This document shows, in pieces, positions 1-7,663 of a stretch of DNA of 43,382 nucleotides. The DNA lies in the IMG/VR virus record IMGVR_UViG_3300046514_000317, positions 1 through 43,382 of that record. One strand, written 5' to 3'. Source of the DNA: a virus. The position numbers and the translations under genes are program-made. Under the pieces are notes generated by a model that was given only the letters and a program-made list of their open reading frames with translations, did no database searches and was not told the origin of the DNA. How positions within the stretch are numbered: position 1 is the stretch's first letter; every line of letters starts with the position of its first letter.

Positions 1-2
1 GT

Positions 3-182
3 ATACCAGATCCGCACCCGTGGTGGAGAACGGAGGCCGCCGACGCGTTCGTGGAGCGCGTTGCGTCCTGGGGGACTGACCACGAGCTCGCGCGCGCAAT
101 CGCGCGGATCGCTGACGACACGGACGAAGCGGATGCCATCTTGGCGTTCATTGACGAGTATCGTCGGGCTGCAGGGCGTTAG
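3..182 (+). CDS. Partial small acidic phage protein (variant copy of the 42132-42320 gene)
   Basis: The reading frame is open from the window edge to a TAG at 180-182. It matches the complete 62-aa protein at 42132-42320 from the motif TEAADAF onward, sharing ARIA.DTDEA.AIL.FI.EYR.AAG. The 5' end lies outside the window, and the first residues (positions 3-29) no longer align. No function is recognised: the protein is short, acidic and helical. Its last 35 bases overlap the 3' end of the convergent 589-aa gene, and the same overlap exists at the other end of the window, so both are versions of one locus. Confidence 0.6.
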   Translation: MPDPHPWWRTEAADAFVERVASWGTDHELARAIARIADDTDEADAILAFIDEYRRAAGR

Positions 183-1917
183 CCGCCGCACCAGCGCCGA
201 CCGTCGCCGCGAGCGGTGACAGCAGGGGCTTCTTGCCGCGCACGAAGTCGAGCAATGCCTTGGTGGGCGTGCCGCCGAGCGTGGCGGCGGTCTTCTGCAG
301 GCGGCCCTCGACGGCACCCATAAAGGATGTCGGTAGCGAGCGCAGCCCCGTGACGCGCCCCCCGCCCACCCACAGCGCCGCCTGCAGCTGCGCGGGGCTT
401 ATGCCCATCTCGCGCGCCAGATCCTGCTGGAAGCCCTCCAGGGCGGCGTAGTGGTTGGCCTCGGGCACGTCCTTCCAGGCCTGCGGTATTTCCAGCATCT
501 GGTCGATCGTGAGCCGCCCCGATTTGACCTCATCGCGCCAGTTGATCTTGTCGCCCTTCTTCACCCCGATCGACGGGTAATTAACGTCCGCCGTCTGCGT
601 CGTGTTGAGGAACTCGGGGTCTTTCGACAGCATGCCGATCAGGCGCAAATTGTGCTTGTCCACCGTTACCGGCTCCTGATTGCCACTCAGATTGGCGTCG
701 AAGCTGGCGCGCTTCGGGCGCATCTCTGGATCGAGCGGATTGCCGCCGGCAATGTCGCGGTAAGCGCCGTATTGCGCGCCCTGCATTTTGTGCCCGTAAG
801 GGCTTTCTAAATCGATTGGCGTCCACTTCTTGTTAGGAAGTTGCTCCCCCTGCACCGGGTTTCCCTGTCGCTCACGCACGTTGTAGTAGCTCGCGGTCCT
901 AATGTTCTGGCTCACGTCGGACCCGGCCGAAACGGCGCCAACCGTGCGCATGTATTTAGCAAACGTGGCGTTGCCTTCCTCTGGTCCCAACTCGGTGACA
1001 AACGCCAGGCGTAGGGGCTCGGCGTTGTACCAGTAGGCGCCGCCGGTCTTCAGCCCCGCCTCTGCCACCGTCCGCAGCTTAGCGCGGATCTCGGGATCGG
1101 TGGTGGCGTCGATGATGTGCGGCGGCAGCCCCTTGCGGCGCCCCGCCTCGGGATCGATGCGCGACAGCGGTTCCTGCGGGACATCCGGCACGCGCCAGGT
1201 ATCGGACAGGTCGAACACCTGGCCAGGCCGCACTGGCGAGCCCGATTGGACCAGGCTCTCGGGCACCGGGCCGGTGTTGGTCGACGGCACGATATCGTTG
1301 TAGGCCGGCAGCCCCAACGCCTCGAGCGTCGCGTCCGCGTTGGAGCCCATCCGTCCCGCCATTGATGTTGCCACCCCGCCCCGCGTCTGAGGGGCCGCCC
1401 AGATGGCAGACCGCACTGGCGGGTTGTTGTGCCCGATGCCGAAAACCGGCGGCTCGCCGGGTGGCGCCGGAACGCTAGGATCGATCGTCTCGTAGCCCGG
1501 GCCGATGCGGCGGTAGCGCGCGCCGGTCGTCCCCATCATGCCGAGCGCCATGGTCGGCGCCACGTCCTTCGCGGTCTCTATCGCCTGATGCGCCGCAGCT
1601 ATATCCGAGGCCATGACCGGCGAGCCGTCCTGCCGCATAAACGCGACCTGATCGTATGGCCCCCGCGGCATACTCAGCGACTGCTCGCCCAGGCTCTGCG
1701 TGCCCACGGGGTTGGACATAGGCCAGATCGATGGCTGGTCGCGTTGATGCTTGGCGCGCATCGAGGCGAGCCAGTCCACCAACGGGTCCACAACCGTCGG
1801 CGTCCCGGTATCCGGCAGTGTTGCTGTAGCCGGGTCATAGGGTGGCGCAGGCGCGCGCCCCAGCGGGTTGTCGCTGGTGCCGTAGGGGTCGCCATACTGG
1901 AGCAGGTTGACCGCCAT
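148..1917 (-). CDS. Uncharacterised 589-aa phage protein between portal and scaffold
   Basis: This long ORF starts with ATG at 1917, 4 bases after the portal stop, so it is probably translated with the portal gene. The N-terminal ~170 residues are Pro/Gly-rich and low in complexity. The C-terminal ~400 residues are better ordered and include GGAYWYNAEPLRLAF (about 290-305) and PSIGVKKGDKINWRDEVKSG (about 450). The last ~30 residues are Ala/Gly-rich and hydrophobic. Its place between portal and scaffold suggests a virion or assembly role, but I recognise no family with certainty. A diverged copy of its C-terminal two-thirds is at 42286-43382; the two differ most near residues 350-375, where this copy has an insertion. 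Confidence 0.85.
   Translation of the reverse strand: MAVNLLQYGDPYGTSDNPLGRAPAPPYDPATATLPDTGTPTVVDPLVDWLASMRAKHQRDQPSIWPMSNPVGTQSLGEQSLSMPRGPYDQVAFMRQDGSPVMASDIAAAHQAIETAKDVAPTMALGMMGTTGARYRRIGPGYETIDPSVPAPPGEPPVFGIGHNNPPVRSAIWAAPQTRGGVATSMAGRMGSNADATLEALGLPAYNDIVPSTNTGPVPESLVQSGSPVRPGQVFDLSDTWRVPDVPQEPLSRIDPEAGRRKGLPPHIIDATTDPEIRAKLRTVAEAGLKTGGAYWYNAEPLRLAFVTELGPEEGNATFAKYMRTVGAVSAGSDVSQNIRTASYYNVRERQGNPVQGEQLPNKKWTPIDLESPYGHKMQGAQYGAYRDIAGGNPLDPEMRPKRASFDANLSGNQEPVTVDKHNLRLIGMLSKDPEFLNTTQTADVNYPSIGVKKGDKINWRDEVKSGRLTIDQMLEIPQAWKDVPEANHYAALEGFQQDLAREMGISPAQLQAALWVGGGRVTGLRSLPTSFMGAVEGRLQKTAATLGGTPTKALLDFVRGKKPLLSPLAATVGAGAAANALQPDDTRQ
1145..1271. repeat. 127-bp sequence repeated exactly at the window end
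   Basis: Bases 1145-1271 are identical to 43256-43382, and the last mismatch is at 1144/43255. The length fits the k-mer overlap left by a de Bruijn graph assembler. It lies inside the 589-aa gene. Upstream of it the two flanks are homologous but diverged, so this looks like the point where two strain variants rejoin, not a biological terminal repeat. Confidence 0.85.
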
Positions 1918-1920
1918 CGA

Positions 1921-4077
1921 TCACTGCACCGTTGCGGGCGCCGCGGACGCGTCTGGGGCCGGCGGCGCCATGCGGGCGGCCAGATCCCCCTGCACGTCGG
2001 CGTGGCCCTCCAGCACCGGCTGCAGGCGCGTGCCCAGCATGTCCTGCACCATATTCCGCACAATCACCTGCAGGCTGTGCGGATCGATCGTCCCCACCGC
2101 GGCCAGGCGCCTGGTTTCGGCGTCGTAGTCTTTGATCTTCAGCTCGTCGTCCTTGTCCTTGGCCTGTGCCTGCAGCTGGGCGACTTGTTGCTTGAGCTGT
2201 GCCACTTCCTGATCGGCCTGGCCGAGCAACTGCTGGGCGTGCTGGGTAACGGCCTGCACCTGCGGATCTGGCCCGGCCCGGTATTGCGGCGGCAGCCCCC
2301 GCTTCAGCCGATCGGCCAGCTCATCGGCGCCGGGGAAGTCCGAATTGGCCGCCCAGTAATCCCCCACGATCTGAAACGCCGCCGGGTTCTGCTGCATGAT
2401 CTCACTGAATGCATTGGCCGCCTCTTGCCGCTGCGTGCCGTACGCCGGCCCCACATCAGCCTCGACGTCGTATTCCCCGATCAGCGGGTTGAAAATGATG
2501 GCAGGGTCGGGCCGGTTCGGATCTTCCTGCGCGGCATCGGCCTGACCTGGCGTGACCGGCGCCGCGCCACCGCCGGGTTGTGCCTGCACCTGCTGGTGTG
2601 CCTCGGGGGCGTCAGGCGCTACCAGCACGCGGCCCTCGCTGCCGTCCTCGGCCAGCGTCAGCACCACACGGTGGGTGTCGTATACTTTAGGGATGAGATC
2701 CAACAGGATACGACCGATCTGCCTAATCCCTTTGGCTTGATTGTCGATGTAGTGATACGTCGCAGTATCGCCCTGCCGTTGCCGCTGCTGTATTGCGACG
2801 CCGCTGCGCTCGTTGGACGGCATGCCCATCTCGGCCTGATACTGGCCGGTGACCGACATCAGATCCTGCCGCGCGATGGTCATGCCCTGGATGTAAGCCT
2901 GCGCCATCTGCGGCGGCTGCTCACGCTCGGGCCGCTGGATCGGGTTGCCCTGCTCATCGAGCGGATTATAAAGCAGCACCGACCAGTTCTTGGTATTGGC
3001 GGTGGCCCACTGTTCCTCGCGTCCCTCGATCGCATCGGCACGCGCCACGTAGGGTGACTTCGTCTGCAGTGCCACTTGCTCGACGGCCGCACTGGCCCAG
3101 TAATTATAAATCCTTTGCGCATCTATCTGCGCCCGCGTGTGGCCCTTGCGATCCATCTCGCCGGCCACCACGGTTTCCTCACCGAGCCACGGCACGATCG
3201 GGATGTATTTGCCCAACCACTCTTCGCGATCGACGATCTTGTCGCCGGCAAACTTGAACCACTCGACAGTGCGTTCCTGCACTTCGCGTGATTTGGTGAT
3301 CAGCCCCTTGACCTGATCGCGCAACTCGCTTGGGATCTCATCATCGCGCACCACGGTGCCGTCGCGCAGGCGGTGGATGGTGCTGCTGGTGATGACCACG
3401 CGCCAGTATTCGGCAATGCGCACATGATCCCGGTCGTTCCAGCCATCGGTATGATCGAGCGCCGCTGGAGCTGCCTGGTCCTCTTTGCCGTATTCGTCTT
3501 CATAGCGCGACCGCTCGATGTCCTCGAACACGAAGGCAAACATCGCGTCCGATTTGTCATACAGCTCGCAGTCCGGGTCCATGTAGATCGTGCGGGGATC
3601 TTTCACCCGCTTAATGAACAGCTCGAGGTCAAACGACTGATCGTTGACATAGCCGGTGTCGACTCGACAGTAGCCGATGCCGCTTTCGACCTGGTGGTAT
3701 GTCGCGGTGGCGTAGGCATCGACGGCTTTGGATTGATACTCGATGCGCCGGATGATGCCCGAGAACACCTGCGCCGCTTCATACGACGCACGCCCACCGG
3801 TAGGCGTTACCTTGATCTGCGCCTTATGCTGTCTCGCGTCATTGATCACCTGCAGATTATGCTGCCGCACCTGGTTGTAGGTGAGGCATGGGCGGGCGCC
3901 GCGCTCGGTGCGCACGTTGGTGTCCCACTGCCACGCGTTGAGCGGATCGCCGTTGGCAAATTTGGTGTCGAACAACGCACGGTCGCGCCACGCGCTTTCC
4001 CACGTCTCGCACCGCTCGAAGCGCTCCTTGCCCTCGCGCAGGATCTCAGCGTCGCCGGATTGTGGGCGTCGGGCCAT
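1921..4077 (-). CDS. Portal protein, P22-like
   Basis: This 718-aa protein would form the dodecameric ring at the packaging vertex through which DNA enters and leaves the capsid. It has the P22-type portal layout: an N-terminal region with NQVRQHNLQVINDARQHKAQ (about residue 70-90), then a region of tyrosine- and aspartate-rich segments (YMDPDCELYDKSDAMFAFV). The C-terminal third is a long Gln-rich coiled coil (about 620-690), corresponding to the barrel of P22-like portals. Length matches P22 gp1 (about 725 aa). The ATG at 4077 overlaps the upstream TGA by one base (TGATG). Large terminase lies upstream and, after circularisation, scaffold and coat lie downstream, as expected. Confidence 0.9.
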   Translation of the reverse strand: MARRPQSGDAEILREGKERFERCETWESAWRDRALFDTKFANGDPLNAWQWDTNVRTERGARPCLTYNQVRQHNLQVINDARQHKAQIKVTPTGGRASYEAAQVFSGIIRRIEYQSKAVDAYATATYHQVESGIGYCRVDTGYVNDQSFDLELFIKRVKDPRTIYMDPDCELYDKSDAMFAFVFEDIERSRYEDEYGKEDQAAPAALDHTDGWNDRDHVRIAEYWRVVITSSTIHRLRDGTVVRDDEIPSELRDQVKGLITKSREVQERTVEWFKFAGDKIVDREEWLGKYIPIVPWLGEETVVAGEMDRKGHTRAQIDAQRIYNYWASAAVEQVALQTKSPYVARADAIEGREEQWATANTKNWSVLLYNPLDEQGNPIQRPEREQPPQMAQAYIQGMTIARQDLMSVTGQYQAEMGMPSNERSGVAIQQRQRQGDTATYHYIDNQAKGIRQIGRILLDLIPKVYDTHRVVLTLAEDGSEGRVLVAPDAPEAHQQVQAQPGGGAAPVTPGQADAAQEDPNRPDPAIIFNPLIGEYDVEADVGPAYGTQRQEAANAFSEIMQQNPAAFQIVGDYWAANSDFPGADELADRLKRGLPPQYRAGPDPQVQAVTQHAQQLLGQADQEVAQLKQQVAQLQAQAKDKDDELKIKDYDAETRRLAAVGTIDPHSLQVIVRNMVQDMLGTRLQPVLEGHADVQGDLAARMAPPAPDASAAPATVQ

Positions 4078-4367
4078 CAGGTTTCCTGCAGTTCAGACGG
4101 CAGTGGCGGCAGGGTGTGGGCGCCGGGTCGTAGCGGCTGCGGGCGTGGCATCTGCTGCGCTCTGGCCACCTGGCAATCCACGGGCGGCGCCTTAGGTAGT
4201 GGCGGCAGGTCCAGCGCCTGGAGTTGCTTTCCGACGCTGTATTTGCTGCGCCCCAGCATCCTGCCGATCAGCACAGGGCCGAGGCCATTGGCGCGGAGTT
4301 GCCGCAACAGCGTGCGCTCCTCATCCGTCCAGGGAACGCTCACCACGTGCTTCATGCTGGCTGGCAT
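4077..4367 (-). CDS. Small GcrA/SANT-like helix-turn-helix protein
   Basis: This 96-aa product starts at ATG 4367, behind a GGAG ribosome site; a longer in-frame ORF reaches 4538 but would run through a hairpin region. The segment PWTDEERTLLRQLRANGLGP, followed by IGRMLGRSKYSVGKQLQAL, resembles the N-terminal DNA-binding domain of the alphaproteobacterial regulator GcrA (W-T-[DE]-E-R...S...I...LG...V..K...L). The rest is Pro-rich. It is coupled to portal by TGATG. A regulatory role is inferred from the domain only; a small homeodomain-like packaging protein is an alternative. Confidence 0.65.
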   Translation of the reverse strand: MPASMKHVVSVPWTDEERTLLRQLRANGLGPVLIGRMLGRSKYSVGKQLQALDLPPLPKAPPVDCQVARAQQMPRPQPLRPGAHTLPPLPSELQET

Positions 4368-4422
4368 GGCGGCTCTCCGCTGTGCTAGGATCGGTCCCGC
4401 GATAAGTCCGAGAACCTCAAGC

Positions 4423-4458
4423 GCCCCGTATCTCCCCGTGAGTGCGGGGCTTTTCTTT
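4423..4458 (+). terminator. Rho-independent terminator reading rightward
   Basis: A perfect GCCCCG/CGGGGC stem (4423-4428 with 4445-4450) is followed by TTTTCTTTG (4451-4459). No rightward gene lies immediately upstream. It therefore either blocks antisense transcription or ends a short RNA starting near the TAGGAT at about 4386. The same tail, GGGGCTTTTCTTTG, ends the terminator at 12796-12854. Confidence 0.7.
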
Positions 4459-4473
4459 GGGCATGCGAGGTGG

Positions 4474-4692
4474 TCAATTGTGGCATGGCTCGAAATTGGC
4501 CGCGAAATACGCAGCCGCCACCAGCCACTGATCGCCATGGTCCTGCGGGTTACGCGCGATCATATCGCCCGCCTTCGGTGACCCCGCAGCACGATCCGGC
4601 TTGGAAATGCTGACGTCAGCGAGCACCTCGCCTGGCTCATAGGGGCGCAACTCGGCAATCTGGCTGCGGCGATAGGGTTTGAATTGTGGCAA
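4474..4692 (-). CDS. Conserved small phage protein (PKAGDMIARNP family)
   Basis: The 72-aa product carries the block SPKAGDMIARNPQDHGDQWL followed by VAAAYFAANFEP. I recognise this block from many tailed phage genomes, where it has no assigned function. In this window it is the leftmost gene of the accessory region, divergent from the rightward gene at 4754. The 61-base gap between them must hold at least one promoter. Confidence 0.8.
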   Translation of the reverse strand: MPQFKPYRRSQIAELRPYEPGEVLADVSISKPDRAAGSPKAGDMIARNPQDHGDQWLVAAAYFAANFEPCHN

Positions 4693-4753
4693 CTGGCACC
4701 TGACTGGGGGTAGCTATCGGTAATGGGCATTTTGAAGAGTAGGAGGCGGTCAG

Positions 4754-4954
4754 ATGTTCGATCCTCGCCGACAATGCTGCTGGTGCGGCAGCGCCAATTT
4801 CCGCGGCGTCACCGGCTATGCTGGCGAGCGTCAGTGCCTAACCTGCGGCTGGGGCGGCGACGGGGAACCGGACGTGCCGTGCATGTTCTACAAGCTGATC
4901 CGGCGTGAGGGGCAGGTTGAATGGACGACAACCGAGTGCCGGTTCTACGGTTAA
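4754..4954 (+). CDS. Small zinc-ribbon protein
   Basis: This 66-aa protein begins CCWCGSANFRG and then has QCLTCGWGG, a CxxC...CxxC pattern typical of a zinc ribbon, followed by a third cysteine-containing segment near the C-terminus. AGGAGG ends 7 bases before the ATG. It is the first of four rightward genes (4754-5553) that run against the surrounding leftward genes, so they probably have their own promoter in the 4693-4753 gap. Function is unknown; small zinc ribbons like this are usually nucleic-acid or host-protein binding. Confidence 0.7.
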   Translation: MFDPRRQCCWCGSANFRGVTGYAGERQCLTCGWGGDGEPDVPCMFYKLIRREGQVEWTTTECRFYG

Positions 4955-5115
4955 CAGCGTTTCCACCCGGATACGGTCCCTACGAACGTTGGGAGCTGAC
5001 GGTCGAGGAGACCGGAGAAGTGCTCGCGAACGGCCCTGCGCCCCCGGACGCAGAAATCATCGGGGTAGCCGCCGACGCGTATCGAGCCCGGGTCCGCCGA
5101 GGCTTCGGCGTTTAG
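4921..5115 (+). CDS. Small hypothetical protein
   Basis: This 64-aa ORF overlaps the end of the zinc-ribbon gene by 34 bases in another frame. It contains YERWELTVEETGEVLANGPA, a plausible beta-strand pair with acidic character. The predicted product is well balanced in composition, unlike shadow ORFs here, which are Arg/Ser-rich. I recognise no family. The next gene starts 5 bases after its stop. Confidence 0.6.
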   Translation: MDDNRVPVLRLTAFPPGYGPYERWELTVEETGEVLANGPAPPDAEIIGVAADAYRARVRRGFGV

Positions 5116-5119
5116 GCAG

Positions 5120-5314
5120 ATGAACGACGAAAACGACCGCGAGGCCGCGTGGCTGGCGTATCAGGAGAACCTCGGCAACCGCACAGTCGGCGAGGAGGCC
5201 CTGGCCGAGCGATCGTTCAAGGCTGGTTGGACGGCCCTTGCTCAACTGCTGGAGGCGCGCGCGGCGGCACGGCCCCCGATGGGGCCATACTGGCATCCCG
5301 GAGATGAGGCGTGA
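5120..5314 (+). CDS. Small hypothetical protein
   Basis: This 64-aa product starts MNDENDREAAWLAYQEN and contains a helix-rich stretch ending KAGWTALAQLLEARAAA. Phage proteins of this type (W..Y......A...F.AGW) are common and uncharacterised. Its stop overlaps the GTG start of the next gene (GTGA), which indicates translational coupling within the 4754-5553 rightward unit. Confidence 0.65.
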   Translation: MNDENDREAAWLAYQENLGNRTVGEEALAERSFKAGWTALAQLLEARAAARPPMGPYWHPGDEA

Positions 5315-5553
5315 GCCAAGACCTAACCGATATCGTCACCATGATGCTGAAGGTTGACGCCAACCACGACCCGTCAGAGGCGAACGAACTGCTGTCGGCA
5401 GGAGCCCGAGAGATTGAGCGGCTCCGCGCCCGTGAGCATGTGGCGAACGATCTGCTGTCGGCAGGGGCGCGGGAGATCACGCGGCTTCGCACGGCTCTCG
5501 CTGAGATAGCCGAGGAAATGAACGCGCCAATCGTGCTTCGTGGCGGGGCGTGA
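5311..5553 (+). CDS. Small coiled-coil protein with an internal 21-residue duplication
   Basis: The GTG start at 5311 overlaps the upstream stop. The 80-aa product contains NELLSAGAREIERLR and, 21 residues later, NDLLSAGAREITRLR. The DNA is also similar in the two copies. A 21-residue period equals three heptads, so the duplication preserves a coiled-coil register. Function is unknown. It ends the rightward unit and converges with the gene at 5647-6318; the 93 bases between hold no clear terminator. Confidence 0.7.
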   Translation: MSQDLTDIVTMMLKVDANHDPSEANELLSAGAREIERLRAREHVANDLLSAGAREITRLRTALAEIAEEMNAPIVLRGGA

Positions 5554-5646
5554 GAAAGATTTTCTACCACCCAAAGGCCGAAGACGCGCCGTGCTCAGAT
5601 CGGTCCTCAACAGCCCCGCTTTTAGGTTAACTGGGACCCTCGGACG

Positions 5647-6318
5647 CTATGACCGTTCTCCGCACCCCGTCCAAAAGCTGCCTCGACGGCTGAATTGTGT
5701 TGTGGTCCCCAACTCTCCAAAATCAGCCTTTTGAAGAGCACCCAACCGGCTCAGCAACGCCCGTGCCGCAGCCCGCTCCAGCGCGCTGGGCGCCCATTCC
5801 GGCAATACCTCGACCATACGCCCACCCAGCCCGGTGTAGTCCTTGTCCGTCGTCAGGGGCGCCAGCCCATCCGGCTTGCCATTGGCCCGGCGGGTGATCT
5901 CGCGCGCCTCGAACAGCGTCTGCCGCTCGCCCGCATCATCGCGCCAGGTGATCGCCACCATCACCGCCTCCAGGCGGTCCTCCGCATCGCGCGGCTGGAC
6001 GGCGCGCTGCCGCGCCTCGAATTCTGCCTCAGTCTCACGCGGATGCCGCTCCATGCGCCGCATCCAGACTTCGCTGATGAACGTCAGCGCGTGCGCGTCG
6101 TGCGCGATGCACCAGAGCCGCACCAACTCGCGACATCGCCGCTTCTCCTCGTCGTCCGCCCATGGCGTCACGAGCACATGGGCGCCGCTGCCCTTTGTGT
6201 GGACCACAAACATCGCGGTCACCGAGCCCTTGGCGCACAGCGCCTTCTCGGCAAACGCCATATCGAAGCGCAGCTGCTTGGCCCAATCACCGCCGGCCGA
6301 TTTGGGCTTGGTGGTCAT
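5647..6318 (-). CDS. Hypothetical phage protein, 223 aa
   Basis: The N-terminus KPKSAGGDWAKQLRFDMAFA is followed by an alpha/beta region (TAMFVVHTKGSGAHVLVTPW), a charged middle with ERHPRETEAEFEARQRAV, and a C-terminal region rich in Ala and Leu. No catalytic motif is evident. Its start overlaps the stop of the upstream gene 6315-6755 (ATGA), so it belongs to a coupled leftward run. I cannot name a family. Confidence 0.75.
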   Translation of the reverse strand: MTTKPKSAGGDWAKQLRFDMAFAEKALCAKGSVTAMFVVHTKGSGAHVLVTPWADDEEKRRCRELVRLWCIAHDAHALTFISEVWMRRMERHPRETEAEFEARQRAVQPRDAEDRLEAVMVAITWRDDAGERQTLFEAREITRRANGKPDGLAPLTTDKDYTGLGGRMVEVLPEWAPSALERAAARALLSRLGALQKADFGELGTTTQFSRRGSFWTGCGERS

Positions 6319-6755
6319 GGCACCAGAGCGCCCATCGTCTTGCGGTGCATCAGCCGCGCTTCCTGTGCCGATTGCAGTGGCGACTTACCGATACCAACGA
6401 AAATGCCTGGCGGCCTCGGGATCGGCTGGTCCTGTGGGCGCCACCAGTGCAAGCAATAGGGGTGCGCGTTGATGTGGTCCGACGCCGGGACGTGGAGCTG
6501 CATGGCCGTCTCATCATCGGCAAAGAAACGCTGCGCCACATGCTCCATCTCGGCCCAGTTCGGGCAACGGTTCTTGCGGGAGACGCTGACATGGTCCCAG
6601 CCGCCCTCCGCGCTGGCGATGACCACAAGCTCACCGCGGTCGACCGGCGACGGCAGCACGAACGCGCCGCACGTCTCGTCACCGTCCCAGCCGTAGAATT
6701 CGCGGACGCGCTCGCCTCTGAGCCGGAACGCGTCAAGCAGCCGCAGATCCCTCAC
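6315..6755 (-). CDS. Phage protein resembling the DUF7694 type
   Basis: The 146-aa product contains GGWDHVSVSRKNRCPNWAEM, then HVAQRFF and MQLHVPASDHINAHPYCLHW ending WRP. This block is familiar from many phage genomes. Trp, His and Cys are frequent, which suggests a compact, possibly metal-binding fold, but the function is not known. It overlaps both neighbours by ATGA-type junctions (start 6755 with the stop of 6752-7024; stop with 5647-6318). The family name is from memory and should be checked. Confidence 0.7.
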   Translation of the reverse strand: MRDLRLLDAFRLRGERVREFYGWDGDETCGAFVLPSPVDRGELVVIASAEGGWDHVSVSRKNRCPNWAEMEHVAQRFFADDETAMQLHVPASDHINAHPYCLHWWRPQDQPIPRPPGIFVGIGKSPLQSAQEARLMHRKTMGALVP

Positions 6756-7024
6756 GACCGCGTCCCCTCAGTGCTGGTGAAGGTGACCAGCCGCACGCCG
6801 GTCACCGGGTGGTCGGTCTGCTGCGACAGCCGCATCACATCGTGCGCCAACGCCTCGAGCGCCTCCGCGGTGTCGCGCCGGCTGCTGAGCAGCGGCGTCA
6901 TCCCCAGCATCGGCATGCCGCTCGCCACAATGCCCTCGGTGCCGTCCCAATACGTCGCCACCCAGCAATGCAGCTCGGTGATGTGCTGGCCCGGCGTCGG
7001 CTCGGAGTGGACCAGGGCGGCCAC
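6752..7024 (-). CDS. Small hypothetical protein, 90 aa
   Basis: I place the start at GTG 7024, which overlaps the TAG of the small membrane ORF 7024-7128. A longer frame reaching 7210 would overlap the opposite-strand gene at 7186 and has a poor N-terminus. The product contains ELHCWVATYWDGTEGIVASG and a helical region EALEALAHDVMRLSQ. It has no recognised domain. It sits in the coupled run 7128 to 5647. Confidence 0.6.
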   Translation of the reverse strand: MAALVHSEPTPGQHITELHCWVATYWDGTEGIVASGMPMLGMTPLLSSRRDTAEALEALAHDVMRLSQQTDHPVTGVRLVTFTSTEGTRS

Positions 7025-7128
7025 TATCGCCCCCGGCTCCAACGCTCGGCCCAGGCGAGGATGCCGAATATGAGCGCCAGGCCGATCATAATGCCGAGCG
7101 GAAACACAACAGCCGTCCCCCGGATCAT
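7024..7128 (-). CDS. Tiny single-span membrane protein, 34 aa
   Basis: The ATG at 7128 follows GAGAGGG by 4 bases. The product starts MIRGTAVVFPLGIMIGLALI and continues FGILAWAERWSRGR: one transmembrane helix with a basic C-terminal tail, consistent with an inner-membrane peptide. Its TAG overlaps the GTG of the next gene, a typical coupling. It is one of several tiny membrane ORFs in this genome; role unknown. Confidence 0.6.
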   Translation of the reverse strand: MIRGTAVVFPLGIMIGLALIFGILAWAERWSRGR

Positions 7129-7185
7129 GCCACCCTCTCGCACAACCTACGCGCATGTTAGGCTGGATCGAGCAGGGGGGCCACC

Positions 7186-7473
7186 ATGACCACAACCACC
7201 GACTTCGCAACCTGGCTGTGCGTCCGGTGCGGCTACGCCATGGACGCCGCCGACGCCGCCGACGACAGCGATGCGGTGCCCGGCGAGGGTGATCTGTGTC
7301 TCTGCATGAACTGCGGCGCCCCCTACACGCTCGATGGCGCGGCGTGGCGGCCGGTGACCGCAGCCGAGATCGAGGCGCTGGAACCGGAAGAGCGACAGGC
7401 GATGGCCGCTGCGGAATACGCCCGGCGGCTCGCCAACCTGCCGGATCTGACCAAGGACGACGGCAAGGCGTGA
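7186..7473 (+). CDS. Small zinc-ribbon protein
   Basis: This 95-aa protein has two Cys pairs (LCVRCGYA near residue 11 and LCMNCGAPYTLDG near 40), the layout of a zinc ribbon, separated by an Asp/Ala-rich insert. A helical acidic C-terminal half follows, containing EIEALEPEERQAM. GC-rich purine sequence precedes the ATG. It is a lone rightward gene among leftward ones, so it probably has its own promoter in 7129-7185. The function is unknown. Confidence 0.7.
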   Translation: MTTTTDFATWLCVRCGYAMDAADAADDSDAVPGEGDLCLCMNCGAPYTLDGAAWRPVTAAEIEALEPEERQAMAAAEYARRLANLPDLTKDDGKA

Positions 7474-7483
7474 CCGCGTGGCC

Positions 7484-7663
7484 TCACGGGCACTTGCCCA
7501 GCCGCTGCTCGAGCAGCTCGCGCTGGTGCTGCAGCTCGGCGTTGATGTCGGCATACTCGCGGGTGAGCAGCGCCATGTCGTGCGAATTCTGCCAGGCCAC
7601 GGTGGTGAGGGCACCGATCAGCACCGGCACCAGCGCCAACACCACCTTGAGCCAGATCGTCAC
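7484..7663 (-). CDS. Small membrane-anchored coiled-coil protein
   Basis: I chose the GTG at 7663 because it overlaps the upstream stop (GTGA). The 59-aa product has an N-terminal hydrophobic helix (WLKVVLALVPVLIGALTTVA) followed by a charged helix containing REYADINAELQHQRELLEQR. This is the shape of an i-spanin, a holin accessory factor or a membrane anchor. It is the last gene of the PEP-CTERM operon (8528 to 7484). A spanin role is a guess; no overlapping outer-membrane lipoprotein partner with a lipobox is visible. Confidence 0.6.
   Translation of the reverse strand: MTIWLKVVLALVPVLIGALTTVAWQNSHDMALLTREYADINAELQHQRELLEQRLGKCP

Noticed and set aside
1429-3057. A long rightward open frame (542 codons)
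   Set aside because: It lies opposite the portal and 589-aa genes, is Arg/His/Leu-rich without motifs, and is explained by GC-rich codon bias on the other strand.
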